Shown here one piece after another: positions 55,516-64,000 of a DNA stretch of 64,000 nt. The notes under the pieces are model-generated. The model saw only the letters and a program-made list of their open reading frames with translations. It did not search any database and was not told the origin of the DNA. The DNA is taken from positions 204,501 through 268,500 of the forward strand of contig NC_018515.1 in assembly GCF_000231385.2 (NCBI RefSeq), read 5' to 3'. The translations under genes and the position numbers were made by a program. Numbering within the stretch: the first letter of the stretch is position 1; each line of letters begins with the position of its first letter. The DNA is from Desulfosporosinus meridiei DSM 13257 (GTDB lineage: Bacteria > Bacillota > Desulfitobacteriia > Desulfitobacteriales > Desulfitobacteriaceae).

Positions 55516-56694
55516 TTGCTTATGGATGCTATTAAAGCTTTTTTCAGAGATCAGGCCCAGCGTTTAAGCAGAGAAGTATGGGAAGTTGCCCGTCAAATTG
55601 GTGAGCGACCTGAGCTTGGTTATAAGGAATACTTTGCATCTGCAAGCTTATGCTCTCTTCTTACCAAACATGGGTTTAAAGTAGATTGTGGAATTGCTGG
55701 AATGGAGACAGCTTTCTTGGCAAAATTTAAGGGTAAACGTCCCGGGCCTACTATTGCTTATCTGGCAGAATATGATGCTTTGCCAGTGATAGGGCATGGT
55801 TGTGGACATAATCTGATAGGAGCGGCCAGCGCTGGGGCTGCCATAACTTTAAGCAAGAGTTTAGAATTAGGCGGGGAGATTCTAGTTATTGGTGCTCCTG
55901 CTGAAGAAACGAGTGGGGCAAAAGTAACTTTAGTGGAAAAAGGGGTTTTTGAAAATGTTGACGTTGCGATGATGTTTCATCCAGGCAGTCAGAATGTTCC
56001 TGTCATTTCCAGCCTAGCCTTAGATGCCTTAGAGTTTACATTTCACGGGCGCTCTGCTCATGCGGTTGCAGCATCTAATTTTGGCATTAACGCTTTAGAC
56101 GCCATGATAAATTTCTTTGTCGGTATCAATGCTCTAAAGAAGCAAGTCCCCCATGATGTAAAAATTAATGGGATTATAACAGAAGGGGGAACTGCCCCCA
56201 ATATTATTCCGGAACGTGCTGTTTCTCAATTTTATTTGCGTGCTCGAAAGCGTAAGGACTTAGATGATTTGCGTGAGAAAGTAATTCGTTGTGCCGAAGG
56301 CGCTGCGTCTATGGTATCTGCAAAAATGACTTGGAAAAAGTTTGAATTTTCTTATGATGAAATGCTTACGAATCTTTCCTTGGCCGAATGTTTTACTCGT
56401 AACCTTGAGGAAATGGGTATTGATAGAATAGCCTCACCTCAGATTGCTATGGGTTCTGTAGATATGGGCAACGTTAGCCGAGTTGTACCGTCTATCCACC
56501 CATATTTGACCTTGGGAACAGGTAATGAGATCCCGCACACCCGAGAATTTGCCGATGTGTCACTCTCGTCAAATGGTGAAAGTTTAGTCTTGTTAGCTAT
56601 GCAGGCCTTGGCTTTTACCGGGTGGGACGTTTCAAGCAATAAGAAACTGTTGCAGCAGATTAAACGAGAATTTAGTTCACTAACTCATCGATAA
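55516..56694 (+). CDS. M20-family amidohydrolase/peptidase
   Basis: A zinc/manganese hydrolase of the M20D group (N-acyl amino acid or aminobenzoyl-glutamate type). Features: AYLAEYDALPVIGHGCGHNL (metal Cys/His region), GAPAEETSGAKVTL with the catalytic Glu pair, and the lid-domain FTFHGRSAHAVAA. Start is TTG 55516 or ATG 55522; the ribosome site is weak (GAAGAGAG). Length is 392 aa. Its substrate is unknown; nearness to arginine genes suggests an acyl-amino acid, but deacetylation of N-acetylornithine is not needed with ArgJ present. Confidence 0.85.
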   Translation: MLMDAIKAFFRDQAQRLSREVWEVARQIGERPELGYKEYFASASLCSLLTKHGFKVDCGIAGMETAFLAKFKGKRPGPTIAYLAEYDALPVIGHGCGHNLIGAASAGAAITLSKSLELGGEILVIGAPAEETSGAKVTLVEKGVFENVDVAMMFHPGSQNVPVISSLALDALEFTFHGRSAHAVAASNFGINALDAMINFFVGINALKKQVPHDVKINGIITEGGTAPNIIPERAVSQFYLRARKRKDLDDLREKVIRCAEGAASMVSAKMTWKKFEFSYDEMLTNLSLAECFTRNLEEMGIDRIASPQIAMGSVDMGNVSRVVPSIHPYLTLGTGNEIPHTREFADVSLSSNGESLVLLAMQALAFTGWDVSSNKKLLQQIKREFSSLTHR

Positions 56695-56770
56695 GCATAA
56701 TCTTGTATTGATAATGGAATTATAATTTCATCTATTGGTCATAGGAGAAGGATAGATTAATGTAACTTAA

Positions 56771-56796
56771 GAAGGGGAGGCCCCTTTCTTTTTTTC
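56771..56796 (+). terminator. Terminator after the M20 amidohydrolase
   Basis: GAAGGGG/CCCCTTT with an AGG loop is followed by CTTTTTTTTTC. Confidence 0.85.
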
Positions 56797-56804
56797 GATA
56801 GTGG

Positions 56805-56833
56805 TTGAATGTTTATGCAACTAAATGTATAAT
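56805..56833 (+). promoter_or_regulatory. argC promoter overlapped by an ArgR-type operator
   Basis: TTGAAT at 56805-56810 and TATAAT at 56828-56833 with a 17-bp spacer. The segment TTGAATGTTTATGCAA (56805-56820) matches the ARG box pattern TGAAT-4-ATNCA and covers the -35 box, so ArgR with arginine would block RNAP. Confidence 0.8.
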
Positions 56834-56868
56834 TATTAAAAGATGACTATAGAGGGAAGGTTCATATT

Positions 56869-57894
56869 ATGAAAGTCGGTATTCTAGGCGCAACAGGATA
56901 TGCAGGACAGGAATTGGTACGCTTATTACATCGCCATGAAGAGGTAAAGGAATTATATCTTGGATCCTCTAGTGTAGCTGGAGAAAACTATGATTCAATA
57001 TATCCGCATTGGTTAGATCAAAATATTGGAGTTTTAGAAGATGAAAATATACCTGACATGGATGTGCTATTTTGTGCTCTTCCTCATGGATTGACAGCAG
57101 AAAGAACCAGCGCCTTCTTAGAGCGTGGAATTAAAGTAATTGATCTAGGTGCTGATTTTCGATTGCAATCAGCTGAGAGTTACGAGGAATGGTATAAAAT
57201 AAAACATCCTGCTGCTGATTTGCTCAAAGAGGCAGTCTACGGTTTGCCGGAACTTTATCGTCAAGAGATTAAAGGAAAATCTTTAATTGCTAACCCGGGA
57301 TGCTACCCGACTGCAACTTTGCTGGCACTTGTTCCCTTACTTCGTAAGCGATTACTTCAAACAGAGTATTTAATTATTGATGCCAAATCGGGTGTATCGG
57401 GAGCAGGTCGAGGAATCTCTTTAGGAATGCACTATAGTGAAGTTAATGAAAACTTTAAGGCCTATGGAGTTGCAAGCCATCGCCATACGCCAGAAATAGA
57501 ACAAGAACTCTCTCGTGCGGTAGGTTCTCCGCTAACAGTCAGCTTTACACCACATTTAGTACCCATGACCCGTGGCATGCTGGTGACCATTTATGCTAAG
57601 GTTTCCGAAGGGGTAGGCGAAGAAGAATTACGAAGTTGCTGGCAAAACCAGTACGAGAACGAAGAATTTGTGCATCTTTTGCCGCCTGGAACCTGGCCAC
57701 AGACAAAGTTTTCTAGCGGAAGCAACCATGCCTTTTTACAGCTGACCTTAGATAAAAGAACAGGAAATGTGGTTATTGTCTCTACCATTGATAATCTGTT
57801 AAAGGGAGCAGCAGGTCAGGCTGTACAGAATATGAACCTTGCCATGGGTTGGCCAGAGGCACAAGGGCTGAAAGGTACAGCCTTGTGGCCCTAA
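56869..57894 (+). CDS. argC: N-acetyl-gamma-glutamyl-phosphate reductase
   Basis: Third step of arginine synthesis: NADPH reduction of N-acetylglutamyl phosphate. Rossmann start MKVGILGATGYAGQELVRLL, catalytic Cys in ANPGCYPTA (about residue 145), then SGVSGAGRG and the HRHTPEIEQE segment. Length is 341 aa. GAGGGAAGG precedes. First gene of argCJBD-carAB. Confidence 0.97.
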   Translation: MKVGILGATGYAGQELVRLLHRHEEVKELYLGSSSVAGENYDSIYPHWLDQNIGVLEDENIPDMDVLFCALPHGLTAERTSAFLERGIKVIDLGADFRLQSAESYEEWYKIKHPAADLLKEAVYGLPELYRQEIKGKSLIANPGCYPTATLLALVPLLRKRLLQTEYLIIDAKSGVSGAGRGISLGMHYSEVNENFKAYGVASHRHTPEIEQELSRAVGSPLTVSFTPHLVPMTRGMLVTIYAKVSEGVGEEELRSCWQNQYENEEFVHLLPPGTWPQTKFSSGSNHAFLQLTLDKRTGNVVIVSTIDNLLKGAAGQAVQNMNLAMGWPEAQGLKGTALWP

Positions 57895-57941
57895 TCTGTT
57901 TAAGATTAATATGAAGAATTTGCTAAAGGAGATGTGGTTAA

Positions 57942-59201
57942 GTGGATGATACGAAGAAAGCTTGGAAGTTGATTAACGGTGGTATAGCTGCCCCAAAAGG
58001 GTTTTATGCAGTCGGTGTCCAAGCTGAAATAAAATATAAAGACAAGTTTGATGTAGCCCTTATTTTTTCCGATGTGCAAGCTCAGGCAGCGGGAGTATAT
58101 ACCCGTAATATTGTTAAAGCCCATCCCCTTTATTTAACCCAGCGTCATCTGAAAAATGGATTAGCTCGAGCTATTGTTGTCAATAGCGGAAATGCCAATG
58201 CCTGTGTTGGAGAATTTGGTGACCAAACTGCCCAGGCAATGGCTGAAGTAGCAGGGACTTTTTTAGCAATACCACCGGAGGATGTGCTTGTTGCTTCAAC
58301 AGGCGTAATTGGGGTTAAGATGCCGATTGATCGAGTCTTGAATGGTATAAGGGTGGCTAGTTCCTTGTTGCTCAATCATGTTGTCAAGGGAATCCGTGGT
58401 CAGAAGGAGGAAGCAGATCAAGCAGCACACCAAGCCGCGCTTGCCATTATGACAACGGATACAATGGTAAAGGAATACGCCTACGAACTTCCTTGTTCTC
58501 AGGGCGGAGTCATTCGCTTAGGGGCAATTGCCAAAGGATCAGGAATGATCCATCCTAACATGGGGACAATGTTAGGTTTCATAACAACCGATGCCTTCCT
58601 TTCTTCGGAGGAATTGCAACAGATTTTGCGGGAAGCGGTTGATGAAAGCTTCAATATGGTGACTGTTGATGGAGATACAAGCACAAATGATATGGTTCTT
58701 TTAATGGCTAATGGAGCATCAGGGATCACTCTGAACGGGGCAGACAGGGCCAATTTTGTGCAAATGGTAAATTCAATGTGCATCGAGCTAGCTAAAGATA
58801 TAGCCCGAGACGGAGAAGGAGCCAGCAAGTTAATGGAAGTATCAGTTTCGGAAGCTAAAACGAAAGAGGATGCGCGTAAAATTGCTCGGAGTATTTGTGG
58901 CTCTAGTTTAGTTAAGGCAGCACTTTTTGGAGAAGATGCGAACTGGGGTCGAATCTTAACCGCTGCCGGATATTCGGGAGCAGGGTTTGATCCCAATAAA
59001 GTTGATGTTTATTTAGGAGATCTTATGGTTGCTCAGGGTGGAAAAGGAATTGACTTTTCTGAAGACAAGGCTAAAACAATTTTAGAATTAAAAGAAGTTA
59101 AAATAAGTTTGAATCTTCACGATGGGAAAGAAAAGGCAACAGCATGGGGTTGTGATCTTACCCATGAGTACGTGACAATAAATGGGAGTTATAGAACTTA
59201 A
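57942..59201 (+). CDS. argJ: Bifunctional ornithine acetyltransferase/N-acetylglutamate synthase
   Basis: Recycles the acetyl group from N-acetylornithine to glutamate. The precursor cleaves itself at [16 protein letters not shown], before the Thr that becomes the nucleophile. Other marks: [10 protein letters not shown] and [12 protein letters not shown] start behind AAAGGAG. Length is 419 aa. Whether it also has acetyl-CoA-dependent synthase activity cannot be told; no argA is visible. Confidence 0.96.
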   Translation: MDDTKKAWKLINGGIAAPKGFYAVGVQAEIKYKDKFDVALIFSDVQAQAAGVYTRNIVKAHPLYLTQRHLKNGLARAIVVNSGNANACVGEFGDQTAQAMAEVAGTFLAIPPEDVLVASTGVIGVKMPIDRVLNGIRVASSLLLNHVVKGIRGQKEEADQAAHQAALAIMTTDTMVKEYAYELPCSQGGVIRLGAIAKGSGMIHPNMGTMLGFITTDAFLSSEELQQILREAVDESFNMVTVDGDTSTNDMVLLMANGASGITLNGADRANFVQMVNSMCIELAKDIARDGEGASKLMEVSVSEAKTKEDARKIARSICGSSLVKAALFGEDANWGRILTAAGYSGAGFDPNKVDVYLGDLMVAQGGKGIDFSEDKAKTILELKEVKISLNLHDGKEKATAWGCDLTHEYVTINGSYRT

Positions 59202-59316
59202 TTCAGAGATACTGAGCAAGGCAAATGCAAATTTTAAAACTGACCTTGCGGAGATAAGAATTATCACTAGAAAAAAGAAGCTGAAATGTCATGATTTTAA
59301 GTTGGAGGTGGAACAA

Positions 59317-60219
59317 ATGACCCCGATGGAACAAGGATTAGGAAAAGCTCGTGTTTTAGTAGAAGCCCTTCCCTATATCCAGAAATTTGCGGGAAAGACC
59401 GTGGTAATTAAGTATGGGGGCCATGCTATGGTTGATCCCATTTTGAAAGAGTCGGTAATGTTAGATATTCTTCTTTTACATTCTGTAGGAATTCGCCCGG
59501 TCCTTGTACATGGTGGAGGACCGGAGATAAATTCTATGTTGAAGAAGGTGGGAATTGAAAGCCAATTTGTCCAAGGATTAAGAGTAACAGATGCCCAGAC
59601 TATGGAGATTGCGCAAATGGTCTTACTTGGCAAGCTAAATACTGAGATGGTCTCTCTTCTCAATCGGTTTGGAGGGAAGAGTGTGGGGTTGTCCGGGAAG
59701 GATGCTAATTTGCTTATGGCTGTAAAGAAACCGATGCAAATGCCTAATAGTTCGGGTGAAATGGAAAATATTGACTTAGGACTTGTGGGCCAAATTCAAA
59801 GTGTTACCCCGGATATTTTAAATACTTTGCTGGGACAGGGTTACATTCCAGTCATCTCTCCGGTGGCCAGTGGGGAAGCAGGGGAAACCTTTAATGTTAA
59901 TGCCGATACTGCCGCGGGGAAAATTGCTGAAGCCCTTAAAGCTGATAAATTGCTGCTATTAACGGATGTGCGTGGAATCTTAAGAGAGGTTTCTAATACA
60001 GACTCTCTAATTTCAACGATTTCCAGGGGGGAAGTAGAGACCCTGAAAGCTCAAGGGATCCTGAGCGGAGGAATGTTGCCTAAGGTTGAATGTGCAATCT
60101 CGGCCTTAGACGGCGGAGTTGGCAGTGTACATATCCTGGATGGTCGGCTAAGTCACGCAATTTTACTGGAATTGTTTACAGACGGTGGAATTGGCACGAT
60201 GTTCAAAGGGGATGCTTAG
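59317..60219 (+). CDS. argB: Acetylglutamate kinase
   Basis: Second step of arginine synthesis, phosphorylating N-acetylglutamate; often the feedback-inhibited step. Typical: [38 protein letters not shown] and [14 protein letters not shown]. The ATG at 59317 follows TTGGAGGTGG. An open frame of 45 codons upstream (from 59182) overlaps the argJ end and lacks conserved residues, so I exclude it. Length is 300 aa. An N-terminal helix precedes the core as in arginine-sensitive enzymes (weak inference). Confidence 0.96.
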   Translation: MTPMEQGLGKARVLVEALPYIQKFAGKTVVIKYGGHAMVDPILKESVMLDILLLHSVGIRPVLVHGGGPEINSMLKKVGIESQFVQGLRVTDAQTMEIAQMVLLGKLNTEMVSLLNRFGGKSVGLSGKDANLLMAVKKPMQMPNSSGEMENIDLGLVGQIQSVTPDILNTLLGQGYIPVISPVASGEAGETFNVNADTAAGKIAEALKADKLLLLTDVRGILREVSNTDSLISTISRGEVETLKAQGILSGGMLPKVECAISALDGGVGSVHILDGRLSHAILLELFTDGGIGTMFKGDA

Positions 60220-60281
60220 AGACTTATGTCGATTTCGAGATGGATTTCAAGGATAGGAATTTCGCGATTGGGGGTTATGAT

Positions 60282-61487
60282 ATGTTAGAGGGTATTACTA
60301 GTGAAGCGATTGTAGAGCGGGGAAAAAAGGTCGTAATGAATACCTATGGCCGCTTACCCATGACCATGGTCAAAGGAGAAGGGGCCTGGGTTTGGGATTC
60401 GGATGGCAAGCAATATTTAGACTTTGTGACGGGTTTGGCCGTTAATTCCTTGGGGCATAGCCACCCTGCGATAGTTCGCACTATCCAAGAGCAGGCTAAA
60501 GAAATACTGCACACTTCAAATATTTACTGGATTCCAAATCAAGTTGCTTTGGCAGAACGCTTGGTGAAGCATTCCTTTGCCGATAAGGTATTCTTTTGCA
60601 ATAGCGGTGCTGAGGCTAATGAGGCGGCCTTTAAACTTGCTCGCAAATATGCTAAGAAGAATTTTGGGGAGCACAAATATGAGGTAGTTTCACTGGAAAA
60701 CTCTTTTCACGGGCGAACATTAGCTACCCTTACCCTTACTGGTCAAACAAAATACCAGCAAGGATTTAATCCCCTCCCTAATGGCTTCAGCTATGCAGCC
60801 TTAAACGATATTGAAGATCTACGGTCAAAGATTAATAATAATACCGCAGCGGTTTTTATTGAGCCTATTCAAGGCGAAGGCGGGGTGATCCCCGCTTCGG
60901 CAGAGTTCCTTCAAGAGGCACGGACTTTATGTGATCAGTTTGGAGCGTTGCTGATATTTGATGAGGTTCAGTGTGGTGTCGGACGAACCGGAAAGCTCTT
61001 TGCCTATGAGTGGAGCGGAGTGGTTCCGGATATTATGACTTTAGCTAAAGCTTTAGGGGGCGGAGTGCCGATTGGGGCAATGTTAGCCTCAGATAAAGTA
61101 GCGCAAGCTTTTCAGCCCGGAGACCATGCTTCAACCTTCGGAGGAAATCCGCTAGCCACGGCAGTGGGTTGTGCTGTGTTAGATATAATGCTCGAAGAGG
61201 GTTTCTTCGAAGGAGTTAAAGAACGTTCCGAGTATTTTCGTCAGGGACTCGAGAATTTAGCCCAAAAATATCAAACAGGTGGATCGGTTCGAGGCCAGGG
61301 ATTTATCTTAGGATGGCCAGTGTCTAAGCTGGGCCCCGAAATTGTGGAGACTTGTTTGCAGAACGGACTGCTAATCAATTGTGTTGGAGGAAAGATCTTA
61401 CGTTTCTTGCCCCCTCTTATTGTAGAAAAACCAGTCATTGATAAAGCCTTAGGGATTTTAGATGATGTCCTAGCTGAAATTTGGTAG
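60282..61487 (+). CDS. argD: Acetylornithine aminotransferase
   Basis: PLP enzyme of class III giving N-acetylornithine. Typical: NSLGHSHPAI, FCNSGAEANEAAFKLARK, FHGRTLATLT, IFDEVQCGVGRTGKLFA and TLAKALGGGVPIGAM with the PLP lysine. The ATG at 60282 (MLEGITSEAIVERGKK) follows GGGGGTT; upstream in-frame codons lie inside argB. Length is 401 aa. It may also serve in lysine synthesis, as some homologues do. Confidence 0.96.
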   Translation: MLEGITSEAIVERGKKVVMNTYGRLPMTMVKGEGAWVWDSDGKQYLDFVTGLAVNSLGHSHPAIVRTIQEQAKEILHTSNIYWIPNQVALAERLVKHSFADKVFFCNSGAEANEAAFKLARKYAKKNFGEHKYEVVSLENSFHGRTLATLTLTGQTKYQQGFNPLPNGFSYAALNDIEDLRSKINNNTAAVFIEPIQGEGGVIPASAEFLQEARTLCDQFGALLIFDEVQCGVGRTGKLFAYEWSGVVPDIMTLAKALGGGVPIGAMLASDKVAQAFQPGDHASTFGGNPLATAVGCAVLDIMLEEGFFEGVKERSEYFRQGLENLAQKYQTGGSVRGQGFILGWPVSKLGPEIVETCLQNGLLINCVGGKILRFLPPLIVEKPVIDKALGILDDVLAEIW

Positions 61488-61563
61488 TAATCGGCATCAG
61501 AGATCTGAAGCCAGAGTTCAAAAGTTAGTAATATTTAGATAGAGGGTCAGAGGAGGGATGGGA

Positions 61564-62664
61564 ATGAAAGCGGCACTCGTACTTGAGACCGGGAAAATTT
61601 TATTGGGAGAGTCTTTTGGAGCAGCAGGAGAGACTTTTGGAGAAGTCGTCTTTAACACGGGAATGACTGGTTATCAAGAAGTGTTAACCGATCCGTCATA
61701 TGCTGGGCAAATAGTGTGTATGACCTATCCGCTCATTGGCAACTATGGTATCAACAGAGTTGATGATCAATCAGAAAAACCTCAGGTTCAAGGATTTATA
61801 GTAAAAGAAGCTGCTCGTAATCCAAGCCATTGGCAAATGGAAAAAAATCTTTCCAGGACATTGGCACAATCTGGAGTTGTAGGGATTAAGGGCATTGACA
61901 CTCGTGCGTTAACTCGAATTATACGAGAACACGGAGTGTTACGTGGGATAATTACTACTGAATTAGAAGGTTTGCAGGAAATCGTCTCACGCTTAAACAC
62001 CTTGTCTGTTCCTACGGATGTTGTAGCGAGAGTCAGTACCCCAAAGACCTATACACTCCCTCCTATATCAAGGGAGAAAGAGATATTGCATGTCGTGGTT
62101 ATGGATTTTGGAATTAAGAGAAACATTTTGCAGGCAATGCAAGAAAGTGGCTTTCGTCTGACGGTTGTTCCCCATAATACCCCCACCGAGAAAATCCTAA
62201 ATCTACAACCAGATGGTGTCTTTCTTTCCAATGGGCCAGGGGATCCTAAGGAGGTTGCAACAGGGATAAAAACAATTCAAGGATTAGTGGGTGAACGTCC
62301 TATCTTCGGTATTTGTTTAGGGCATCAGCTTCTATCCCTGGCCCTAGGGGGAGATACATATAAGATGAAGTTTGGACATCGGGGCGGTAATCAACCGGTA
62401 CAAGACTTAACGACTAAGCGAGTGACTATTACTTCGCAGAATCATGGTTATGCTATTTCAGAAAAAAGTTTGGAGCAAACTCCACTCTATATAACCCATC
62501 GCAACCTTAATGATCAAAGTATTGAAGGGGTAAAACACCGTAATTTACCGGTCTTTTCAGTTCAATACCATCCGGAAGCCGGGCCCGGACCCAGTGAATC
62601 CCTCTATCTTTTTGATGAATTTGCACAATTGATGCAGGAATGGAGGGCTGGTTATGCCTCTTAA
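61564..62664 (+). CDS. carA: Carbamoyl-phosphate synthase small subunit
   Basis: Glutaminase subunit delivering ammonia to CarB. The class I amidotransferase triad is complete: Cys in FGICLGHQL, His and Glu in YHPEAGPGP. The N-terminal domain has [20 protein letters not shown] split around its core ([14 protein letters not shown]). The ATG at 61564 follows GAGGAGGG; the ATG at 61558 abuts it. Length is 366 aa. Being in the arg operon, it is likely the arginine-responsive enzyme. Confidence 0.97.
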   Translation: MKAALVLETGKILLGESFGAAGETFGEVVFNTGMTGYQEVLTDPSYAGQIVCMTYPLIGNYGINRVDDQSEKPQVQGFIVKEAARNPSHWQMEKNLSRTLAQSGVVGIKGIDTRALTRIIREHGVLRGIITTELEGLQEIVSRLNTLSVPTDVVARVSTPKTYTLPPISREKEILHVVVMDFGIKRNILQAMQESGFRLTVVPHNTPTEKILNLQPDGVFLSNGPGDPKEVATGIKTIQGLVGERPIFGICLGHQLLSLALGGDTYKMKFGHRGGNQPVQDLTTKRVTITSQNHGYAISEKSLEQTPLYITHRNLNDQSIEGVKHRNLPVFSVQYHPEAGPGPSESLYLFDEFAQLMQEWRAGYAS

Positions 62665-64000
62665 TCCGGCGTGGAAGAAGGTTCTTGTCATTGGATCCGG
62701 CCCAATAGTTATTGGGCAAGCAGCAGAATTTGATTATGCCGGGACTCAAGCCTGCAGAGCCCTGCGTGAAGTAGGTTTAGAGGTGGTGCTGGTTAATAGT
62801 AATCCTGCAACCATCATGACGGATGTTCAAACTGCTGATATTACCTATATTGAACCTTTGTTGCCCGAAGTATTGGAAAGAATCATCAGCAAAGAGCATC
62901 CGGATGCCTTGTTGCCGACCCTGGGTGGGCAAACAGGTCTGAACCTGGCCATGGAACTGGAACGTGAGGGGATATTAGAGCGTTACGGTGTAGATCTTAT
63001 TGGTTGTAACTCTGAGACGATTTACAAAGCGGAAGATCGTGATGCCTTTAAAGAAACCATGGTTTTACTTAGGGAGCCTGTGGCCGAAAGTGTGATAGTA
63101 AATAGTTTAGAAGAAGGGGAGGCCTTTGCTCGTAAGCAAGGTTTTCCACTGATTGTTAGGCCGGCTTATACTCTGGGTGGTACAGGCGGGGGGATTGTTA
63201 AAACCTCCAAACAATTAGAGGAAATTTTGCAAAAAGGACTGCAGGCCAGCCCCATCGGCCAGTGCCTCTTGGAGAGAAGTGTTGCAGGTTGGAAGGAAAT
63301 TGAATATGAAGTCATGCGAGATGCAGCGGATAATTGCATTACTATCTGCAACATGGAGAATATCGATCCGGTAGGAATACATACTGGGGACAGTATCGTA
63401 GTTGCTCCATCACAGACCTTGACAGATGTTGAGTACCAGATGCTGCGGGCTTCATCCTTAAAGATTATTCGAGCCTTGGGAGTGAACGGTGGATGTAACG
63501 TTCAATTTGCCTTAAATCCGGTTAGTCGGGAATATGTAGTCATTGAAGTTAATCCTAGGGTTAGTCGCTCAAGTGCCCTTGCTTCTAAAGCCACCGGCTA
63601 TCCTATTGCTAAAATGGCAGCTCTTTTGTCCGTGGGCTATACTCTTCCCGAATTGACAAATCCTGTGACCGGGCATACAAGTGCCTGCTTTGAGCCTGCC
63701 CTAGATTATGTCGTGGTTAAGTTTCCGCGGTGGCCTTTTGATAAATTTCCGGCAGCAGATCATCGTCTGGGGACACAAATGAAAGCCACCGGAGAAGTTA
63801 TGGCTATGGAAAGAACCTTAGAAGCAGCTCTTTTAAAAGCCACCCGCTCTTTAGAAGTTGGCACAGTTGGTCTTCGGATTAAGGCTTCCGGGGGCTGGAC
63901 AGAAATGGAGATTGAAGACAAGTTGACTTCGGCTGACCATGAGCGGTTTTTTGCAATTCCTGAAGCCTTTCGCAGAGATTGGACCATATTAGAGGTTCAA
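62654..64000 (+). CDS. carB: Carbamoyl-phosphate synthase large subunit, N-terminal part (3' truncated by the window)
   Basis: 449 residues with no stop before the window ends; the full protein is normally about 1070. It starts at ATG 62654, overlapping carA by 11 bases, behind GGAGGG. Visible is the first ATP-grasp synthetase half, which makes carboxyphosphate and carbamate: [66 protein letters not shown] and [20 protein letters not shown]. The second synthetase half and the allosteric domain lie outside. Confidence 0.97.
   Translation, partial: MPLNPAWKKVLVIGSGPIVIGQAAEFDYAGTQACRALREVGLEVVLVNSNPATIMTDVQTADITYIEPLLPEVLERIISKEHPDALLPTLGGQTGLNLAMELEREGILERYGVDLIGCNSETIYKAEDRDAFKETMVLLREPVAESVIVNSLEEGEAFARKQGFPLIVRPAYTLGGTGGGIVKTSKQLEEILQKGLQASPIGQCLLERSVAGWKEIEYEVMRDAADNCITICNMENIDPVGIHTGDSIVVAPSQTLTDVEYQMLRASSLKIIRALGVNGGCNVQFALNPVSREYVVIEVNPRVSRSSALASKATGYPIAKMAALLSVGYTLPELTNPVTGHTSACFEPALDYVVVKFPRWPFDKFPAADHRLGTQMKATGEVMAMERTLEAALLKATRSLEVGTVGLRIKASGGWTEMEIEDKLTSADHERFFAIPEAFRRDWTILEVQ

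Noticed and set aside
58499-58996. A 165-codon minus-strand frame over argJ
   Set aside because: argJ is intact with its self-cleavage motif, and the minus-strand product is Ser/Pro/Ala-rich with no ribosome site.
59182-59316. An N-terminal extension of argB overlapping the argJ end
   Set aside because: The strong ribosome site TTGGAGGTGG sits just before the ATG at 59317, which gives the normal N-terminus.
60090-60281. An N-terminal extension of argD inside argB
   Set aside because: Those codons overlap the conserved end of argB and lack aminotransferase similarity; the ATG at 60282 has a ribosome site.

Overview
The window is a stretch of a Firmicutes (class Clostridia) chromosome. Gene content and order look most like the Desulfosporosinus/Desulfitobacterium branch of the Peptococcaceae. 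Reasons: the Gram-positive clpC-radA ... ispD-ispF-gltX-cysE-cysS-mrnC-rlmB-sigH-secE-nusG order, sporulation genes (sigH, cwlD), strong Shine-Dalgarno sites with many TTG/GTG starts, AT-leaning codon use, and anaerobic iron-sulfur enzymes (formate dehydrogenase, rubredoxin). The genus is an inference from memory of these genomes. I saw no insertion sequence, prophage, CRISPR array or rRNA. Almost every gene is on the + strand; the only confident minus-strand gene is at 6845-7237.

Layout. (1) 1-2342: the end of clpC and a divergent radA. (2) 2698-7237: an accessory redox block where Firmicutes usually carry disA. It holds an unknown protein, a large formate dehydrogenase catalytic subunit, an A-type Fe-S carrier with a Cys-rich tail, an atypical rubredoxin and a small Cys-containing helical protein on the minus strand. 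(3) 7419-17546: carD, yacL, ispD, ispF, gltX, a cysteine T-box, cysE-cysS, mrnC, thyX, rlmB and sigH. (4) 17650-17921: tRNA-Thr and initiator tRNA-fMet. (5) 18165-33612: rpmG, secE, nusG, L11-L1, L10-L12 with an L10 leader, rpoBC, an L7Ae-like protein, S12, S7, EF-G and EF-Tu. (6) 33847-51061: the S10-spc-alpha ribosomal superoperon, truA, and rplM-rpsI behind an L13-type leader. (7) 51282-53146: cwlD and two small membrane-anchored proteins. (8) 53318-56694: arginase, an ECF sigma factor with a membrane partner, and an M20 amidohydrolase. (9) 56869 to the end: argC-argJ-argB-argD-carA-carB (carB runs off the window) behind a promoter overlapped by an ArgR-type operator.

How it fits together. 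Most of the window is the housekeeping core for transcription, translation and protein export. It carries several RNA-level controls: T-box, L10 leader, L13 leader, and strong hairpins before rpsL, tuf, rpsJ, rplC and rpsM. The arginine and carbamoyl-phosphate operon is a dedicated biosynthetic unit, with a catabolic arginase about 3 kb upstream.

Most worth a second look: a four-cysteine insertion (C-x-C-x4-C-x2-C) in the G domain of EF-Tu, with unusual residues in two of its GTP-binding motifs; the redox block at the disA position, including a C-x4-C rubredoxin; a small membrane protein carrying only the LysM-like part of MltG beside cwlD; a cysE that reads about 100 bases into cysS; and compound hairpins before rpsJ and rplC.
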